DNA of 64,000 nt from Ephydatia muelleri (GCA_013339895.1 JABACO010000015.1:8357649-8421648), one strand, 5' to 3'; positions 32,304 through 44,600 are shown, counted from the stretch's first letter. The notes: generated by a model from the sequence alone, not told the origin. Translations and numbers: made by a program.

Positions 32304-33430
32304 ACCCCGAAGAATGTACGTTGAACAACAGGAGGTCCATAAGAAGGAAAGCGGATAATATTGTTTTACAGAATGCATGAAAAAGAAGAAGGAGGTACAT
32401 GACGATAAAAACTAAATTCGTTTATTTTGTGCATAGTGCAAGCCGGAATGATCGGCGCAGGCGTATATGGCATACATGTACTCGGAATATAGCGATCGAT
32501 GTCCACGCGCATTGTTTTAATTAGTCTTTTATATGCATTTGTATATTGAGCATTGCATGTAATTTGCAAAGCCCGAACATTTAATTCTTATACTTCAAAG
32601 TATAAAAGTGAAAATGGCTACACCATGCAGAGATAACATATTGTGATAAATATAATGCTGCATAGAAGTTTTTGAAGGCCAGAAAAAGCACCATTGGTGG
32701 ACTTCATGCATGCAGAACACTTTATTAGCACCGAACATGCATGCATGCAATTTGTACAAATTTGATTGTATCCGGGAATCACTGCATGTTGTGCCGGTTC
32801 ACATGTACATGTATCTATGTTGGTATCATATGGGGCATACTGATCTACTAAGCCAAGAGGTCAAGCATTGGCGCTTTGATTTTACAAAATCACACTTTTC
32901 TTTCAGTCAATCGGTTCAAAGACAACAGGATTCTACATGTATAACACTGCATGATTTATACCATTGCATTTGCATGCATGCAGTATCTGTTTCTTTTCAG
33001 CAAGTCCAACAGAGCAGGTTATTATGTGATCAGGCTTGTTCGAGCTTTCTCATTAAATGTTTCATTTCTGGAGCCATGGAGCCTAAAGAAAAGAAGGCTC
33101 GTGCAACGACCTTATATATGCTCGGTGGCGTAGCGAAGGTGAAGCAATTCCAGCTTCTGTGTTCGATCAAAGACAGCGAAATGGTTTTTTGTGTATGCTC
33201 CGCTTTGTAATGTTTGCTAGAACATGAATTTTTGTGTGTAAAAAATAATAATAATAATGAAGTGTTTATTTGTGTATCCGCTGTTCATCGTCATTAAAAC
33301 TCCTATCTGGCAGTATAACGTGGACGACTCACGTATAGGACCTAAATGAACAGCGTAAGACCTAATTTGGCAGCCTGAAATGGTCCCAGGGCCATTTCAG
33401 GATAGGACCAAATCAGACATGCATGACATC
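32304..33430 (+). other. Spacer with one weak exon candidate
   Basis: Rich in TGCATGCA. After a good acceptor-like tract (CTGTTTCTTTTCAG ending near 33000) a plus-strand frame runs to 33210, including MEPKEKKARATTLYMLGGVA. No neighbour exon was found, so I do not call a gene. (TAA)n lies at 33242-33256, and a GGCCATTTCAGG inverted motif near 33380-33405. Confidence 0.25.
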
Positions 33431-34467
33431 CAGTAAAAAAGCACCTGGACCCCGCTCTTTGTCAATTTTCTCTCACTCATGCAAGATATGCAGTAAATGG
33501 AGCACCAGACTCCTTCTGTGGACTCGTTGGACTAAAGGCAACCGGAAAAACAAGCACGCTCGAATTGGTCGCAAAGGAACAACCGAATGTTGTTGTTATG
33601 ATGATGTGCTAATTGGGAGGACACTAATGCGCACCCCTCTGACTAGAGGAGCGCCGCTCTTTGTTACATGCATGCACCTTTGCGCACAATGATACCCGCA
33701 CCTTTGTGTATTGTGTTATTGTGTTAGGCAAGTATATAACCTGCACTGTTTCTCTGTACTGGATCCTGTATTCTTGAGTGCTATCGTTTTGCTACCGATC
33801 TCATACATTCCGCGTCCAACGTTGAGGAACACGACTGTTGTATACGTCAATTTATTATATATGAAGGCGAGTGACGATGTATGCGACGCGCGTTGTATGA
33901 ATGTTTGATAAAATCCATTTTCCATTTACCATCGTTTTTGCGCTTTCACCGCTTTGATTCAACCCTTACGTCCAAAAATATCGTCGTGAAAGTTTTCAGA
34001 GCTGTAATAAAGAGCTCGGGTGCCCCAGTAATTAACCGCTGTAATCGACATCGAGTCCGCATGCAGATCTCAAGCCCACCTCAATCCAAAGTCATTTACC
34101 GTTTCTCTCAAGTTCCCGAATTGCTGTTGATGCTGACGCAAGATCATTTACTCGCCAAGTCAAATCACTTGTTCATGATTCGGTGTATAATGAAATGCTT
34201 ATTCGCTGCTTCGCCTATGGAAGGAGTTGGCTTTCAAAACGAACGCGCTCGTGGTGAATCCCGCCTTAAACTGTTTATGGCATATTAGCTCTCAATTCCC
34301 GCTGCTGAAAAGTATCTTCAAAAAACGCACAATCTACTTGTTGACACAGAGATGAAAGACATGTTGTCTCGCCTACCGCGTACATTTGTCGATTTAGAAC
34401 AATTTGCAACAGCATCTGACAAAAAAGCATTTGTTGATTCTGCTTTCGATAAATTAGTGGGGAAGGT

Positions 34468-35250
34468 CAGGCCCGTAGGCTGGGGGGGGGGGTCGGTGGG
34501 TTCGGTCGACCCCCCCCCCCCCCCCCCCCGCTCGTCAGAACTGCCATCAAAATAATTTATTCATTACTTCTATACATGTATAGCTATAGCCCGCGAGAAT
34601 GAGATAACAATACATGCAGGCTTAGCAACCGCGCCGCGGGACATCCATTCTAAATGGGGCGCCCACGTCCCGCCCACAACAAACAGCAGCGACGGAACAG
34701 GGGGAGGGTCCGTGAATTAAATTACGGGTTCCCATGCAACTACATGTATGGGTACATGTAGAAGTTCCGCATACGATCAAGAATTGCGGAACTTTTACCC
34801 ATGCATACTGTTAGTTGGGCGTAGCCCGACCTTCGCGTATTGCATTGGCGGATACGCAAAGGTCGGGCTATGCCCAACTAGCATACTGTTACATGTAGTC
34901 ATTTGAGTTGCATACGACAAATCGCCCGGAAGTTGCCCCGTGTATGCTAGCCTTTAGACTCGCAAGTCGCAACTCGCAAGCCAGACCTACATGTACTTCA
35001 TTATTGAACGGGAACACAAACTGGGCTATATCCATGTTTCTATGCAATTATGCTATGTTTTGTGGCTGAAAAATTGCAAAGCGGCTGGGGCTCCGCCCCA
35101 GACCCCGATGGGGGAGCTTACAGCGCTCCCCCATACCCCCTAGCTGGGCGAGAGGGGGCTACGCCCCTCCTGCTCCCACCACCGCTCTTAATCAGTTCCA
35201 CCTTATTGCTTTCCCGAACCCCCCCGTCTCCCGACCAGCCTACGGGCCTG
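34468..35250. mobile_element. Element with CAGGCCCGTAGG termini and 5-bp target duplication
   Basis: Termini CAGGCCCGTAGGCTGG and its inverse CCAGCCTACGGGCCTG. AAGGT flanks it at 34463-34467 and 35251-35255. The interior has long G and C runs (34481-34530), a nested hairpin at 34811-34890, and the shared GGCTGGGGCTCCGCCCCAGA block (35082-35101). It interrupts ATPase copy A4. No coding capacity. Confidence 0.85.
34811..34890. repeat. Nested hairpin inside the CAGGCCCGTAGG element
   Basis: GTTGGGCGTAGCCCGACCTT on the left pairs with AAGGTCGGGCTATGCCCAAC on the right across a 24-bp loop, and GCATACTGTT lies outside both arms as a direct repeat. It looks like a tiny MITE with a 9-10 bp duplication. 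Confidence 0.65.
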
Positions 35251-35315
35251 AAGGTAGAACGCACCCTCCTCATCCGAAATGCTAAGGAAGTGTATCGCCT
35301 TAGCACTTACACGTG

Positions 35316-35718
35316 ACATTGACATTGTAACTTAAATTTTCTACAGCTGTATTTGAGAAAGTGTTCGTGGCTGCTGGCAGGAGATTACAGTTACATGCAG
35401 GTTCCAGTTTGATGCGACTGCTGCTGCTGCAAAGCGTGTCTGTAACTTTTGATGTACCAATCACTGCAGCTGTTGACAGTTGTAATAAGTGTCATGATTC
35501 TTAAATTGTTTTAACAAGACATGTGTCTGGCTGTAGGTTTATGGAAGGGACCCATATGATAGGCTGGCTAGGAAGCTCTCAATCTTTTCACCAAAACGCG
35601 GATAAATAATCAAAAGTTGAAGCGCTCTAAATTTAGATGGCCGACAACATTGAATAAGAATTTAATTACATTCGTATGAATTTCAGTAAAATGAATTTCA
35701 TGTCACATGAAAGAGGTC
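35316..35718. other. Intergenic, no gene recognised
   Basis: I see nothing coding. A short stretch (about 35396-35470, TTCCAGTTTGATGCGACTGC) resembles 16588-16630 downstream of copy A3, so it is probably ATPase-family 3' flank. Confidence 0.4.
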
Positions 35719-35720
35719 TA

Positions 35721-37247
35721 CAGTGGAAACCATCGCACTTGCTCCTATAAATTTTTGTACTGTTATTTTGTTCACTTGAATATATTTCAATAACAATGAG
35801 CTCAAATGGAAATCTGACAACGTAGGTATAGTATACAACTATTTTTCAATATAATACTGAAAGTTAAAAAGCATCAAGTGACTATTTACTTTTTGTTATT
35901 AACACTTGTTGTGACCCCAGTACAAAAAAATTTGTAAGCATAATTCCTCCTCCTGTAGGCAATAGGTCTTAACCATATTTGCAATATATCTAAAGAACAA
36001 GCATTAGCAACCTTTGGCCGCGTCGGTTTTTAAGTCCGGTAAATAGTTACGGTATTATCGAGCTATAGATATGCTCGTAAAAGCTTAGCGATGCTATTTC
36101 GTAGTACGCTCTCACTGGACTGCTATATTTCGTTTCCGAGTCGTCACATGTTAGATCTATCGCGAAATCGTACTTGGGAGGCAATAGACCCTTCTTTGCC
36201 GTTAAAAAAGTGTCATCAGAGCTGAGTACCTGAAAACCTCCGCCATATCGCGATGAATTGCATTTGAAACGTCATCATTGCGTCAGTTTGTATCATGAGT
36301 ATATTTATAATGTGACGTATCGGCAGAGATAATACGAAATCAGTAGCATCAAATTGGGCAGGTTACAAGAAACTTCAAAGAGCAAGAGGCAACTCTAAAG
36401 CTGGAAGCGAAGCGGACCCAATTAGCTATTTAGAAGCTGCCATCAAGGATTCGAAGCTTTGGGTGATAGAACGCTAGCCTTGCGAATGTCTTGATGGCCC
36501 ATAAAGCTTCCCAATTTGATGCTACTGATTTACTAGACGTTCGCCGTGAGTGGCTGCAAGATGCAGCATCGTTAGGTTAAGAACCGTTTTCACAATCCAT
36601 GCATTATCCTCATTGAGTCAATGACAGCACTTGTATCCATTCTGCCAATACATCACATTAATAAATATATTCATGATACAAAATGATGCAATGATAACGT
36701 TTCAAATGCATTCATCGCGATATGGCGGAGGTTTTCAGGTACTCAGCTCTGATGACACTTTTTTAACGGCAAAGAAGGGTCTATTGCCTCCCAAGTACGA
36801 TTTCGCGATAGATCTAACATGTGACGACTCGGAAACGAAATATAGCAGTCCAGTGAGAGCGTACTACGAAATAGCATCGCTAAGCTTTTACGAGCTAAAA
36901 ACGCATATCTCGCGATAATACCGTAACTATTTACCGGACTTAAAAACCGACGCGGCCAAAGGTTGCTAATGCTTGTTCTTGCGAATATGGTTAAGATCTA
37001 TTGCCTACAGGAGGAGGACTTATGCTTACAAATTTTTTTGTACTGCATGGGGTCACAACAAGTATTAATAACAAAAGTAAATAGTCACATGATGCTTTTT
37101 AACTTTCAGTATATATTGAAAAATAGTTGTACACTATATACCTACGTTGTCAGATTTCCATTTGAGCTCATTGTTATTGAAATATATTCAAGTGAACATA
37201 ATAACAGTACAAAAAAGTTATAGGAGCAAGTGTGATGGTTTCCACTG
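35721..37247. mobile_element. Long-TIR, TA-inserted element (1,527 bp)
   Basis: TA flanks CAGTGGAAACCATCGCACTT on the left and its inverse on the right. The inverted arms are about 585 bp each (35721-36305 and about 36660-37247). The loop (36306-36659) holds a short plus-strand frame at about 36345-36476 with SNWAGYKKLQRARGNSKAGS, which resembles the small ORF in the loop of the element at 41269. TA duplication and CAGTG-type termini suggest the Tc1/mariner superfamily. No DDE transposase is present. Confidence 0.75.
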
Positions 37248-37326
37248 TATAGATGAATTTACAAGCTACCTGCATGTAGATCAACTTGCTACCTATAATA
37301 TTAATATAATTGCATATTTTTCGTAA

Positions 37327-37327
<1 letters not shown>

Positions 37328-37359
<32 letters not shown>
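37328..37359. repeat. Homopolymer C tract (32 bp)
   Basis: Uninterrupted C-run just outside the long-TIR element; length is probably unstable. Confidence 0.95.
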
Positions 37360-37708
37360 TACTTTAACTCAATAGTCAACAAAACATTGAGAAGCAGATA
37401 ACGTTTTACAACAGCTGCAGTGATAAGTGATTGGTACGTCACAAGTTACAAACCGGCACGCTTTGCAGTCGCCGGCTTCAAACTGGAACATGCACAGTTC
37501 ATTTATGCTTCGAATCTCAATGTCACGTATGGGTGCTATAGACGATACCCTTTCTCAACACCTCTGCAGCTGTCACATAAGTAGGGTGCGTTCCACCTAG
37601 TCTCGTACCCAGACTCAAATGAACGTGACAAGAAGCTTTACAAACTGTTCTCACTAGCTTTTCCTTGTCCCAGGTCGTTGCGGTTCTATACGCCGTCCGT
37701 AGATTTTC

Positions 37709-38129
37709 AATGGATCCTTTGCATGAAAGATCTAAACGTCACGTCCGGAGTAAAAGCCACAGCGGTTGCCTAGAGACATTGTGTCACGTTCGTGGACCTT
37801 TAATTGCGTAATAAAATGGCAACGCTCGTAGTCATTCCTTCCCACTCGGACAGTGATACTTCGGCCGATCCAGTTCCTGGTCAAACTATGCTGCCAACAG
37901 TAAGCTTGACCGAGTCTGACATACCCAGAGCCTTTTTAAATGGATGGCTTTAAAAAGGATCGGCCGAAGGATCACTATCCGAGTGGGAAGGAATGACTAC
38001 GAGCGTTGCCATTTTATTACGCAATTAAAGGTCCGCGAACGTGACACAATGTCTCTAGGCAACCGCTGTGGTTTTTACTCCAGACGTGACGTTTATCGTA
38101 CTTCCGATCTTTCATGCAAAGGGTCCATT
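37709..38129. mobile_element. Fold-back MITE (421 bp), derivative of the element at 21454
   Basis: The two arms read inward from AATGGATCCTTTGCATGAAA and its inverse near 38129. They share the AGACATTGTGTCACGTTCG, GTCATTCCTTCCCACTCGG and TTCGGCCGATCC blocks with the arms of 21454-23675. The right arm lacks the inner 100 bp present on the left. No direct duplication is visible. Confidence 0.75.
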
Positions 38130-38198
38130 ATATCGGTATAAGATTACCAAGTTTCTTGGTACGTAGCGCATACGCGCTACTGCGCTACGTGCACACCA

Positions 38199-38955
38199 TG
38201 CACATCTTGGATTTGCGGACTTGCACATACGCGCATGCACATCTGGGATTTGCGGACTTGCACATACGCGCATGCACATCTGGGATTTGCGGACTTGCAC
38301 ATACGCGCATGCACATCTGGGATTTGCGGACTTGCACATACGCGCATGCACATCTGGGATTTGCGGACTTGCACATACGCGCATGCACATCTGGGATTTG
38401 CGGACTTGCACATACGCGCATGCACATCTGGGATTTGCGGACTTGCACATACGCGCATGCACATCTGGGATTTGCGGACTTGCACATACGCGCATGCACA
38501 TCTGGGATTTGCGGACTTGCACATACGCGCATGCACATCTGGGATTTGCGGACTTGCACATACGCGCATGCACATCTGGGATTTGCGGACTTGCACTTAC
38601 GCGCATGCACATCTGGGATTTGCGGACGTGCACACCATGCACATCTGGGATTTGCGGACTTGCACATACGCGATTTGCGGACGTGCACACATGCACATCT
38701 GGGATTTGCGGACTTGCACATACGCGATTTGCGGACGTGCACACATGCACATCTGGGATTTGCGGACTTGCACATACGCGATTTGCGGACGTGCACACAT
38801 GCACATCTGGGATTTGCGGACTTGCACATACGCGATTTGCGGACGTGCACACATGCACATCTGGGATTTGCGGACTTGCACATACGCGATTTGCGGACGT
38901 GCACACATGCACATCTGGGATTTGCGGACTTGCACATACGCGATTTGCGGAAGTG
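38199..38955. repeat. Two-tier satellite: 37-bp units then 54-bp units
   Basis: Part one (about 38199-38635) has eleven or so 37-bp units CATCTGGGATTTGCGGACTT plus GCACATACGCGCATGCA. Part two (about 38636-38955) has six 54-bp units in which GATTTGCGGACGTGCACACA replaces the CGCATGCA end. Units are almost identical, so the array is young or being homogenised. No unit carries a stop codon in any of the six frames, which creates long spurious open frames on both strands. Confidence 0.95.
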
Positions 38956-38959
38956 CAAT

Positions 38960-39730
38960 TGTTTCCACGTGGTTGCAACGTGTTTGCCACGTGGTTGCCA
39001 CGTAGCAACCACGTGTGCACGTCATGACAGCCGGACCTACCGGGCCACCGTGTTACGGTAATACCTATACTGCAGTGAACTGCGTGAAGCAGTTCGTCCT
39101 GAAGATGAAAAACCTAGTGCAGAAATACAAAAAGGTTATAAGCATGCATGATCCAAACATTCTCAAGAATTGCTAGGCGTTTGGCCATCCACTCCCACTC
39201 ATCCAATACTGAAATGTTAAATGCAATATATTGTCGCCTCGGCACTGTTTTGATGAGGCAAAATGCCCGAGCCCTCCTGGCTCGATCGGCATCATTTTCG
39301 TGACTTGTAAGTAATATTTGAATATCCATGCAATTGATTTGAATTATATGGACGTAAACGCACACAGGTACTAGGTTAAGGACTCTAATGGAGGTAGTAA
39401 TGGTATACATGTAACAGAACAAGGCCACGTGTCCCTAGCTTTTTTCCTAAGGTGCATGACTTTTGCGTAGCTCCATGTATACGCCCTGTATGCCATTCCC
39501 AGCGGGTTTTCGAGACAGCGGCCATTAATTATCCGTATCGGCACGCCCTAACTTAATTAACAGCATCGATTCGGTTTGGTCGATCACTAGTGCCTCAATC
39601 CGGATCGATCCGGATTGCGGTTGCTACATGTAGTGAAGAAACGCCTTTTAATTCTCCCTTTTGTGGGCATATTATCCGTTGCACGTGACCGTTAGTCTTA
39701 AAAGCGACTTACATGTATTAGATGATCATG
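38960..39730. other. Intergenic, no gene recognised
   Basis: Starts with a few CCACGTGGTTGC repeats (38967-39015), then ordinary sequence up to the start of the segmental duplication. Confidence 0.4.
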
Positions 39731-40298
39731 TATCGAGAGTTACGTTAGTAACTCTCATATAGGATTTGACCCCGATTATAAATGTCATTAAAAAAACGGG
39801 AATCGTTTCTAACGCGACTCCTATTAATCGGACGGCTTAGCTAGTTATCGGTATCGAACAAGAAATCAAAAAAGAGCCATTTCGTGTTTGTTTGATGTCG
39901 CAAAACCGTGTCGTTCAAGAGAACACAACGGATTCTGTTTTTCCTCGTCCCCAGACGGAATAGCGGCCATTTTCTCCTTCCTTTATTTGTTAAGAACTCG
40001 AGATAAAAACTGTTTCAAAGGACGTGAATGGTGCCAGTGTGTATAGAATTTCAAGCGGTAGATTCTTTACGGATCGGATACACGTGGATCGTATTGGGCC
40101 TTGAACTGATAACAGAAATACATATGTTGATAACTTTACTGGGGAAAAAAACTCAAGACAGGAGCGGTTTGAAAGAATGCCAATGGTATCAGTAGGTGCA
40201 GAATTTCAAGTTATATCCGTACAAGGGAGTACGTTCATGGGGATCGCTTTTTACAGTTGCTCTGGCTAGAAATGATGTGTTCAATACATATGGCCATG

Positions 40299-40374
40299 TA
40301 GTCTCGTTCCCAGACCAGTATGACGCAATGTTTATCACAAATGTCTCGTCGTAGAGCGTCTGGGAACGAGATTA
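40299..40374. mobile_element. TAGTCTCG-family MITE (76 bp)
   Basis: TAGTCTCGTTCCCAGAC at the left, GTCTGGGAACGAGATTA at the right: simple hairpin termini including TA. Segmental copy 2 lacks it, although the flanks there are too diverged to give a clean empty site. Confidence 0.7.
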
Positions 40375-40482
40375 AATGAGCACGCTGTATTAACTATTAA
40401 ATTTGTTGAGCTTTAAATCGAAGTACAATTTCTTTGGTCGTTATATCATTCGCTTTTGTTAGTGAAGTTGTTTTGGTCAAAA

Positions 40483-40922
40483 TGCCTTCACGTCAGTATA
40501 AAGCTAGAGCTAAACGTCGAGCGGAATACCTCCAAAAGTGAGAGGAAATTAATGTTGAAAGAGCGATCGTCAGAAGAGACTCTGAGAACAAAGAAACGGC
40601 TCGAGGAAGATAACATCGGACCCCGAGCCAAAACTAACCGCTGAGGAAGAACGATATCACCAGAACTCTGATCGAAAGCAAGCCGCTGAGTGGGAAAAAT
40701 ATCACAAGAACCCCGAGCCAATAGTAGGCCTATCTTTAAAGCAGCAACGGTACAATGAAAATAAAGCGGCCATGAACAGTGCAGAACATCGGGACGATTC
40801 CATCGCTTCTCCTGCGAAAAGAATACGATTGCAAGAACGACCGACAGATCAACATGCTGCACGAGGCAAATGCGACCATAAGGATAATGAGCTTCGAAAG
40901 AAATCTACCAATAAACCCCAAA
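40483..40922 (+). pseudogene. Decayed first exon of a basic, repeat-rich protein (copy 1)
   Basis: It starts MPSRQYKARAKRRAEYLQK, then TGA where copy 2 has CGA. Further downstream, in shifting frames, come motif repeats such as EWEKYHKNPEP and KQRRYNENKAA, and the exon ends at a good donor (CCCCAAAG, then GTACGT). The repeated Y-x-E-N-x-x-x-I/A pattern recalls the basic N-terminal region of Helitron-type helicase proteins and similar mobile-element ORFs, but that is weak. No further exon was identified. Confidence 0.4.
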
Positions 40923-41348
40923 GGTACGTACGTTCGAATTCGACTGAGTGATACAATACGTATTTTGAACATGTACATGCATGCGTGTATTATAAAATAA
41001 TGTTTATAAACCTTTGCGTTGCTAAGTCACCATGGACATAGTGCCCATATTACCAGGGCAACCTCATCCCTCCATCCTGCACATTCTTTCAGAAGGTTCT
41101 ATTCAGCTACTGTGTGGGGGAAGGTGTCATCCTACTGACAGCTCAGACGTGTGTGGTTCTATCATTGTGGTCATACAATATAATATATACTATAGGTGTT
41201 ACAGCAAAGTTGATGGGGGATCAAGGCATATATGGAGTCAGCAAGCCACATAGTTCTGCAGAAGTCTACAGTGGAAATCGTGATACTTGTCGTTAAAATT
41301 TTTTGGGTGTGTTTTAATGTTAGCTTGATTTTTTAACATTAACTGTAT

Positions 41349-41583
41349 TGTAATATTTGTACTGTTGACTATGTCTAGTCACCTTGTCCTTCTCTGTCTG
41401 TCATTGTGCATGCTCTATAGATGACGTCATAGTTGCCAGTCAGTCTGTCCATCTGTGAATTCCTATATAAGTGTATTGCTTGTGTGAGTACGCACTTTTG
41501 AATATAGCCTGCTGCCCGTGATTGGGCTGCACCCTCCAGTCTACTGTCAATACGCGTGTAACGTGTACATTGGCGACACTACA
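41349..41583 (+). repeat. 5' LTR of the gypsy element
   Basis: Starts TGTAATATTTGTACTG and ends GGCGACACTACA (TG...CA). It carries TATATAAG at about 41463-41470, a likely TATA box of the element's promoter. TTGGCGACGAGG, the presumed primer-binding region, follows immediately. Confidence 0.93.
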
Positions 41584-41605
41584 TTGGCGACGAGGGCAAA
41601 AACAC

Positions 41606-44600
41606 ATGGCAGTCCACGGCGCGGTGGGTCAGTTCAATGAAGATGCGGAAGAATGGCTGGCATACTGCGAGCGGCTGATGCACTACTTCACTGCAAACGA
41701 CGTCAAGACGGACGAGAAACGTCGCGCTATCTTGCTCAGCGTCTGTGGAGCTCACATATATCAGCTGGTTCGCAGCCTGGTGTCTCCCGAAAAGCCGGCC
41801 GACAAGACTTTCGAAGAAATTGTGAAGTTGGTTCGTGACCATTTGACACCACCATCTTCGTGTATCGTGCGACGGTTTTATTTCAACTCTCGGTTCCAAA
41901 AAGAGACTGAGACAGTGGGGCAGTTTGTCGCTGAGCTTCGCCGTCTCTCCGAGTACTGTGAGTTTGGGGGTTCGCTAGACGAGATGTTACGGGATAGGTT
42001 GGTGTGTGGGTTACGTGATGTTCGAGTCCAACGCAGGCTTTTCGCCGAACCGAAGCTAACATTCACGAAAGCGTTCGAGCTGGCGCAGGCGGCCGAGCTC
42101 GCCGAGAAAAGTTCACAAGATATTTCAAGGGCGGGTACATCAGTCAACGCTCTGGAACCAAGGAGGGCGACAGCTGATCAAAAGGCCGACCATCCTGCTC
42201 CTTGTTTCCGTTGCGGAGGTAGACACAGTGCTTCAAAATGTCGTTTCAGGTCTGTGGAGTGCCACAAATGCGGTGAAAAGGGGCATCTGGCAAGAACGTG
42301 CCGCAGCAAGGAACAAACAGTTAAAAAACAGTTCGGTAATAGAGCTGGAAAACAGTCGACAAATCTGCTCGCAGAGCCGTTAGAGAAAGACGAGGACGTG
42401 GAAGACATGTATACCTTGTTCAACGTGAGCGATGTTTCCTTAGCGCCGTTCAGAGTTCCAATGGAGATTAACAAGGCTAGTCTTGAAATGGAAGTTGATA
42501 CAGGTGCGGCCGCGTCGGTTATCAGCGAGGTCACCTACAGGACGCTTTGGAAAGAAAAATGCAGTGAGCGGCCTCCCTTGAAACACACCAATGCGTTGCT
42601 CCGTACCTATACTGGTGAAAGACTGCGAATTCTGGGACGAATTTCAGTGCAGGTGCGTTACCAGAAACAAGAAGCCACTCTGGGCTTACTGGTAATTGGG
42701 GGAGATGGGCCGTCCCTCCTGGGGAGAGATTGGATTGGTAAGTTTCGGTTTTCATCTTGTCTAAATCGCGGAATTTTCCGTACCAGCAGTCAAAACACCT
42801 TGCAGGAGATACTGGGCAAGCATAAAGAGCTATTCAAGGATGAGTTGGGTCTGCTGAAGGGCACTCTGGTCAAGATCCATGTAAACGAGACCGCTACTCC
42901 CCTCTTTTTCAAGCCGCGAGCTGTTCCATATGCTGTCAGGGAGAAGGTGGAAAAGGAGCTGGAGAGGCTTGAGAAACTAGGGGTGATTGAGGCCATACAA
43001 TTTTCAGAGTGGGCCGCTCCTGTTGTACCGGTGGTGAAAGGTGACGGCAGCATAAGGCTGTGTGGCGACTATAAGTTGACGGTCAATCGTGTAGCTAATC
43101 TGGAATGTTATCCTCTTCCTCGCATAGACGATTTGCTGGCATCCCTGGGAAAGGGTAAAATGTTCTCGAAGCTGGACCTTGCAAATGCATATCTACAGTT
43201 GGCACTGGAGGACGAGTCAAAGAAGTACGTCACGATTACGACACACAAAGGCCTCTATCGCTACAACAGACTACCTTTTGGTGTCGCATCGGCGCCAGCT
43301 ATTTTTCAAAGGACAATGGAGGATCTGCTGAGGGACATAAGCAATGTGGTTGTTTATTTGGATGATATTCTCGTTTCAGGTTCAACTGAAGCTGAGCACC
43401 TTCACACGCTGGATCGTGTCATGTCGCGTTTGGAAGAGCATGGACTACGCTTAAAGCTCTCCAAATGCGTCTTCATGGCTCCTTCTGTTGAGTACCTGGG
43501 CCACCACATCTCAGCTGATGGCATTCGTCCAGCGGAAGGGAAGAAACGCGCCATAGAGGATGCTCCGAGACCTCAGAACGTTGGGCAGCTGAGATCGTTT
43601 GTGGGTCTCCTGAATTATTACGGCAAGTTTTTGCCCAACATGGCTGACATACTCGCTCCACTGTACAGGCTGCTCCGGAAGGGTGCTGCGTGGTGCTGGG
43701 AGGCAGAACAGGATGCGGCGTTCAACCATGCAAAGCAGCAACTGTCCTCCTCCAGCCTGTTGATCCACTTTGATCCAGAAAAGGAGTTAATCCTTTCATG
43801 TGATGCTTCACCCTACGGGCTTGGAGCAGTTTTGTCTCATCAGCTGAAAGATGGATCTGAGAGGCCGATCGCGTATGCGTCCCGTACCTTAGCACCTGCC
43901 GAAGCCAAATACTCTCAAATAGAAAAGGAAGGCTTAGCGATCGTTTTTGGGGTTAAAAAGTTCCATCAGTACCTTGTGGGCAGAAGCTTCACGATTTACT
44001 CCGATCATAAACCACTACAGTATCTCTTCAGTGAGACACGCCCTGTACCACCGATGGCATCATCAAGAATACAACGGTGGGCGTTGACTTTAAGTGCCTA
44101 CAATTATCGTATTGTGTTTAAGTCTGGTGATTCTCAAGCAAATGCCGATGCTTTCAGTAGATTGCCACTTAGTGAGAGTACTGCAGATGTGCCTGTTCCC
44201 GGGGACACCATATTCATGTTGGAAACACTCAGAACAGGCGACTCTCCTGTGACCGCTGCCGAAATAAAGTCCTGGACGGATAAAGATCCTATTCTGTCCC
44301 GTGTCAGAAACATGGCTTTGACTGGATGGCAGGCTCACGCTAGTAACGATGCGACTTTTCGTCCATACAAGCAGAGAGAATGCGAGCTAAGCGTGCAGGA
44401 TGGGTGTGTATTGTGGGGGCATCGCGTAGTTATTCCGCCTGCTGGGAGAGAGGCTGTGATGCGTACTCTGCATGATGCTCACCCTGGGATCACGCGTATG
44501 AAGGGACTAGCTAGAAGTTTTGTTTGGTGGCCTGGGATTGATGCTGACTTAGAGGGCAAAGTAAAAGGTTGTCAAGCTTGTCAAGAACATGGTAAAGCAC

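Larger units (their letters stand above)
33448..35315 (+). pseudogene. P-loop ATPase family relic split by a 5-bp-TSD element (copy A4)
   Basis: Leader ALCQFSLTHARYAVNGAPDS, then Walker A GLVGLKATGKTSTLELVAKE (about 33522-33580). After an unrelated insertion of about 230 bp the frame resumes with VVYVNLLYMKASDDVCDA (about 33838) and a stretch ending GAPVINR. MKCLFAASPMEGVGFQNE (about 34190-34240), ESRLKLFMAY and LPRTFVDLEQFATASDKKAF follow. At DKLVGKV an element interrupts; past it, ERTLLIRNAKEVYRLS continues in frame. Copy A3 has the matching C-terminal block uninterrupted. Frame changes near 33890, 34120 and 34290 mark it as dead. Confidence 0.6.

Noticed and set aside
38199-38955. CRISPR-like array
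   Set aside because: Units abut directly with no variable spacers; it is a tandem satellite in a eukaryotic genome.
38112-39061. Open frames of 250-315 codons on both strands across the satellite
   Set aside because: They are translations of 37/54-bp tandem units in every frame; no start context, no conserved domain, and flanks are non-coding.
41522-41605. Gypsy coding start at 41522 within the 5' LTR
   Set aside because: That codon is TTG inside the LTR; the first ATG after the LTR at 41606 gives a sensible Gag start.
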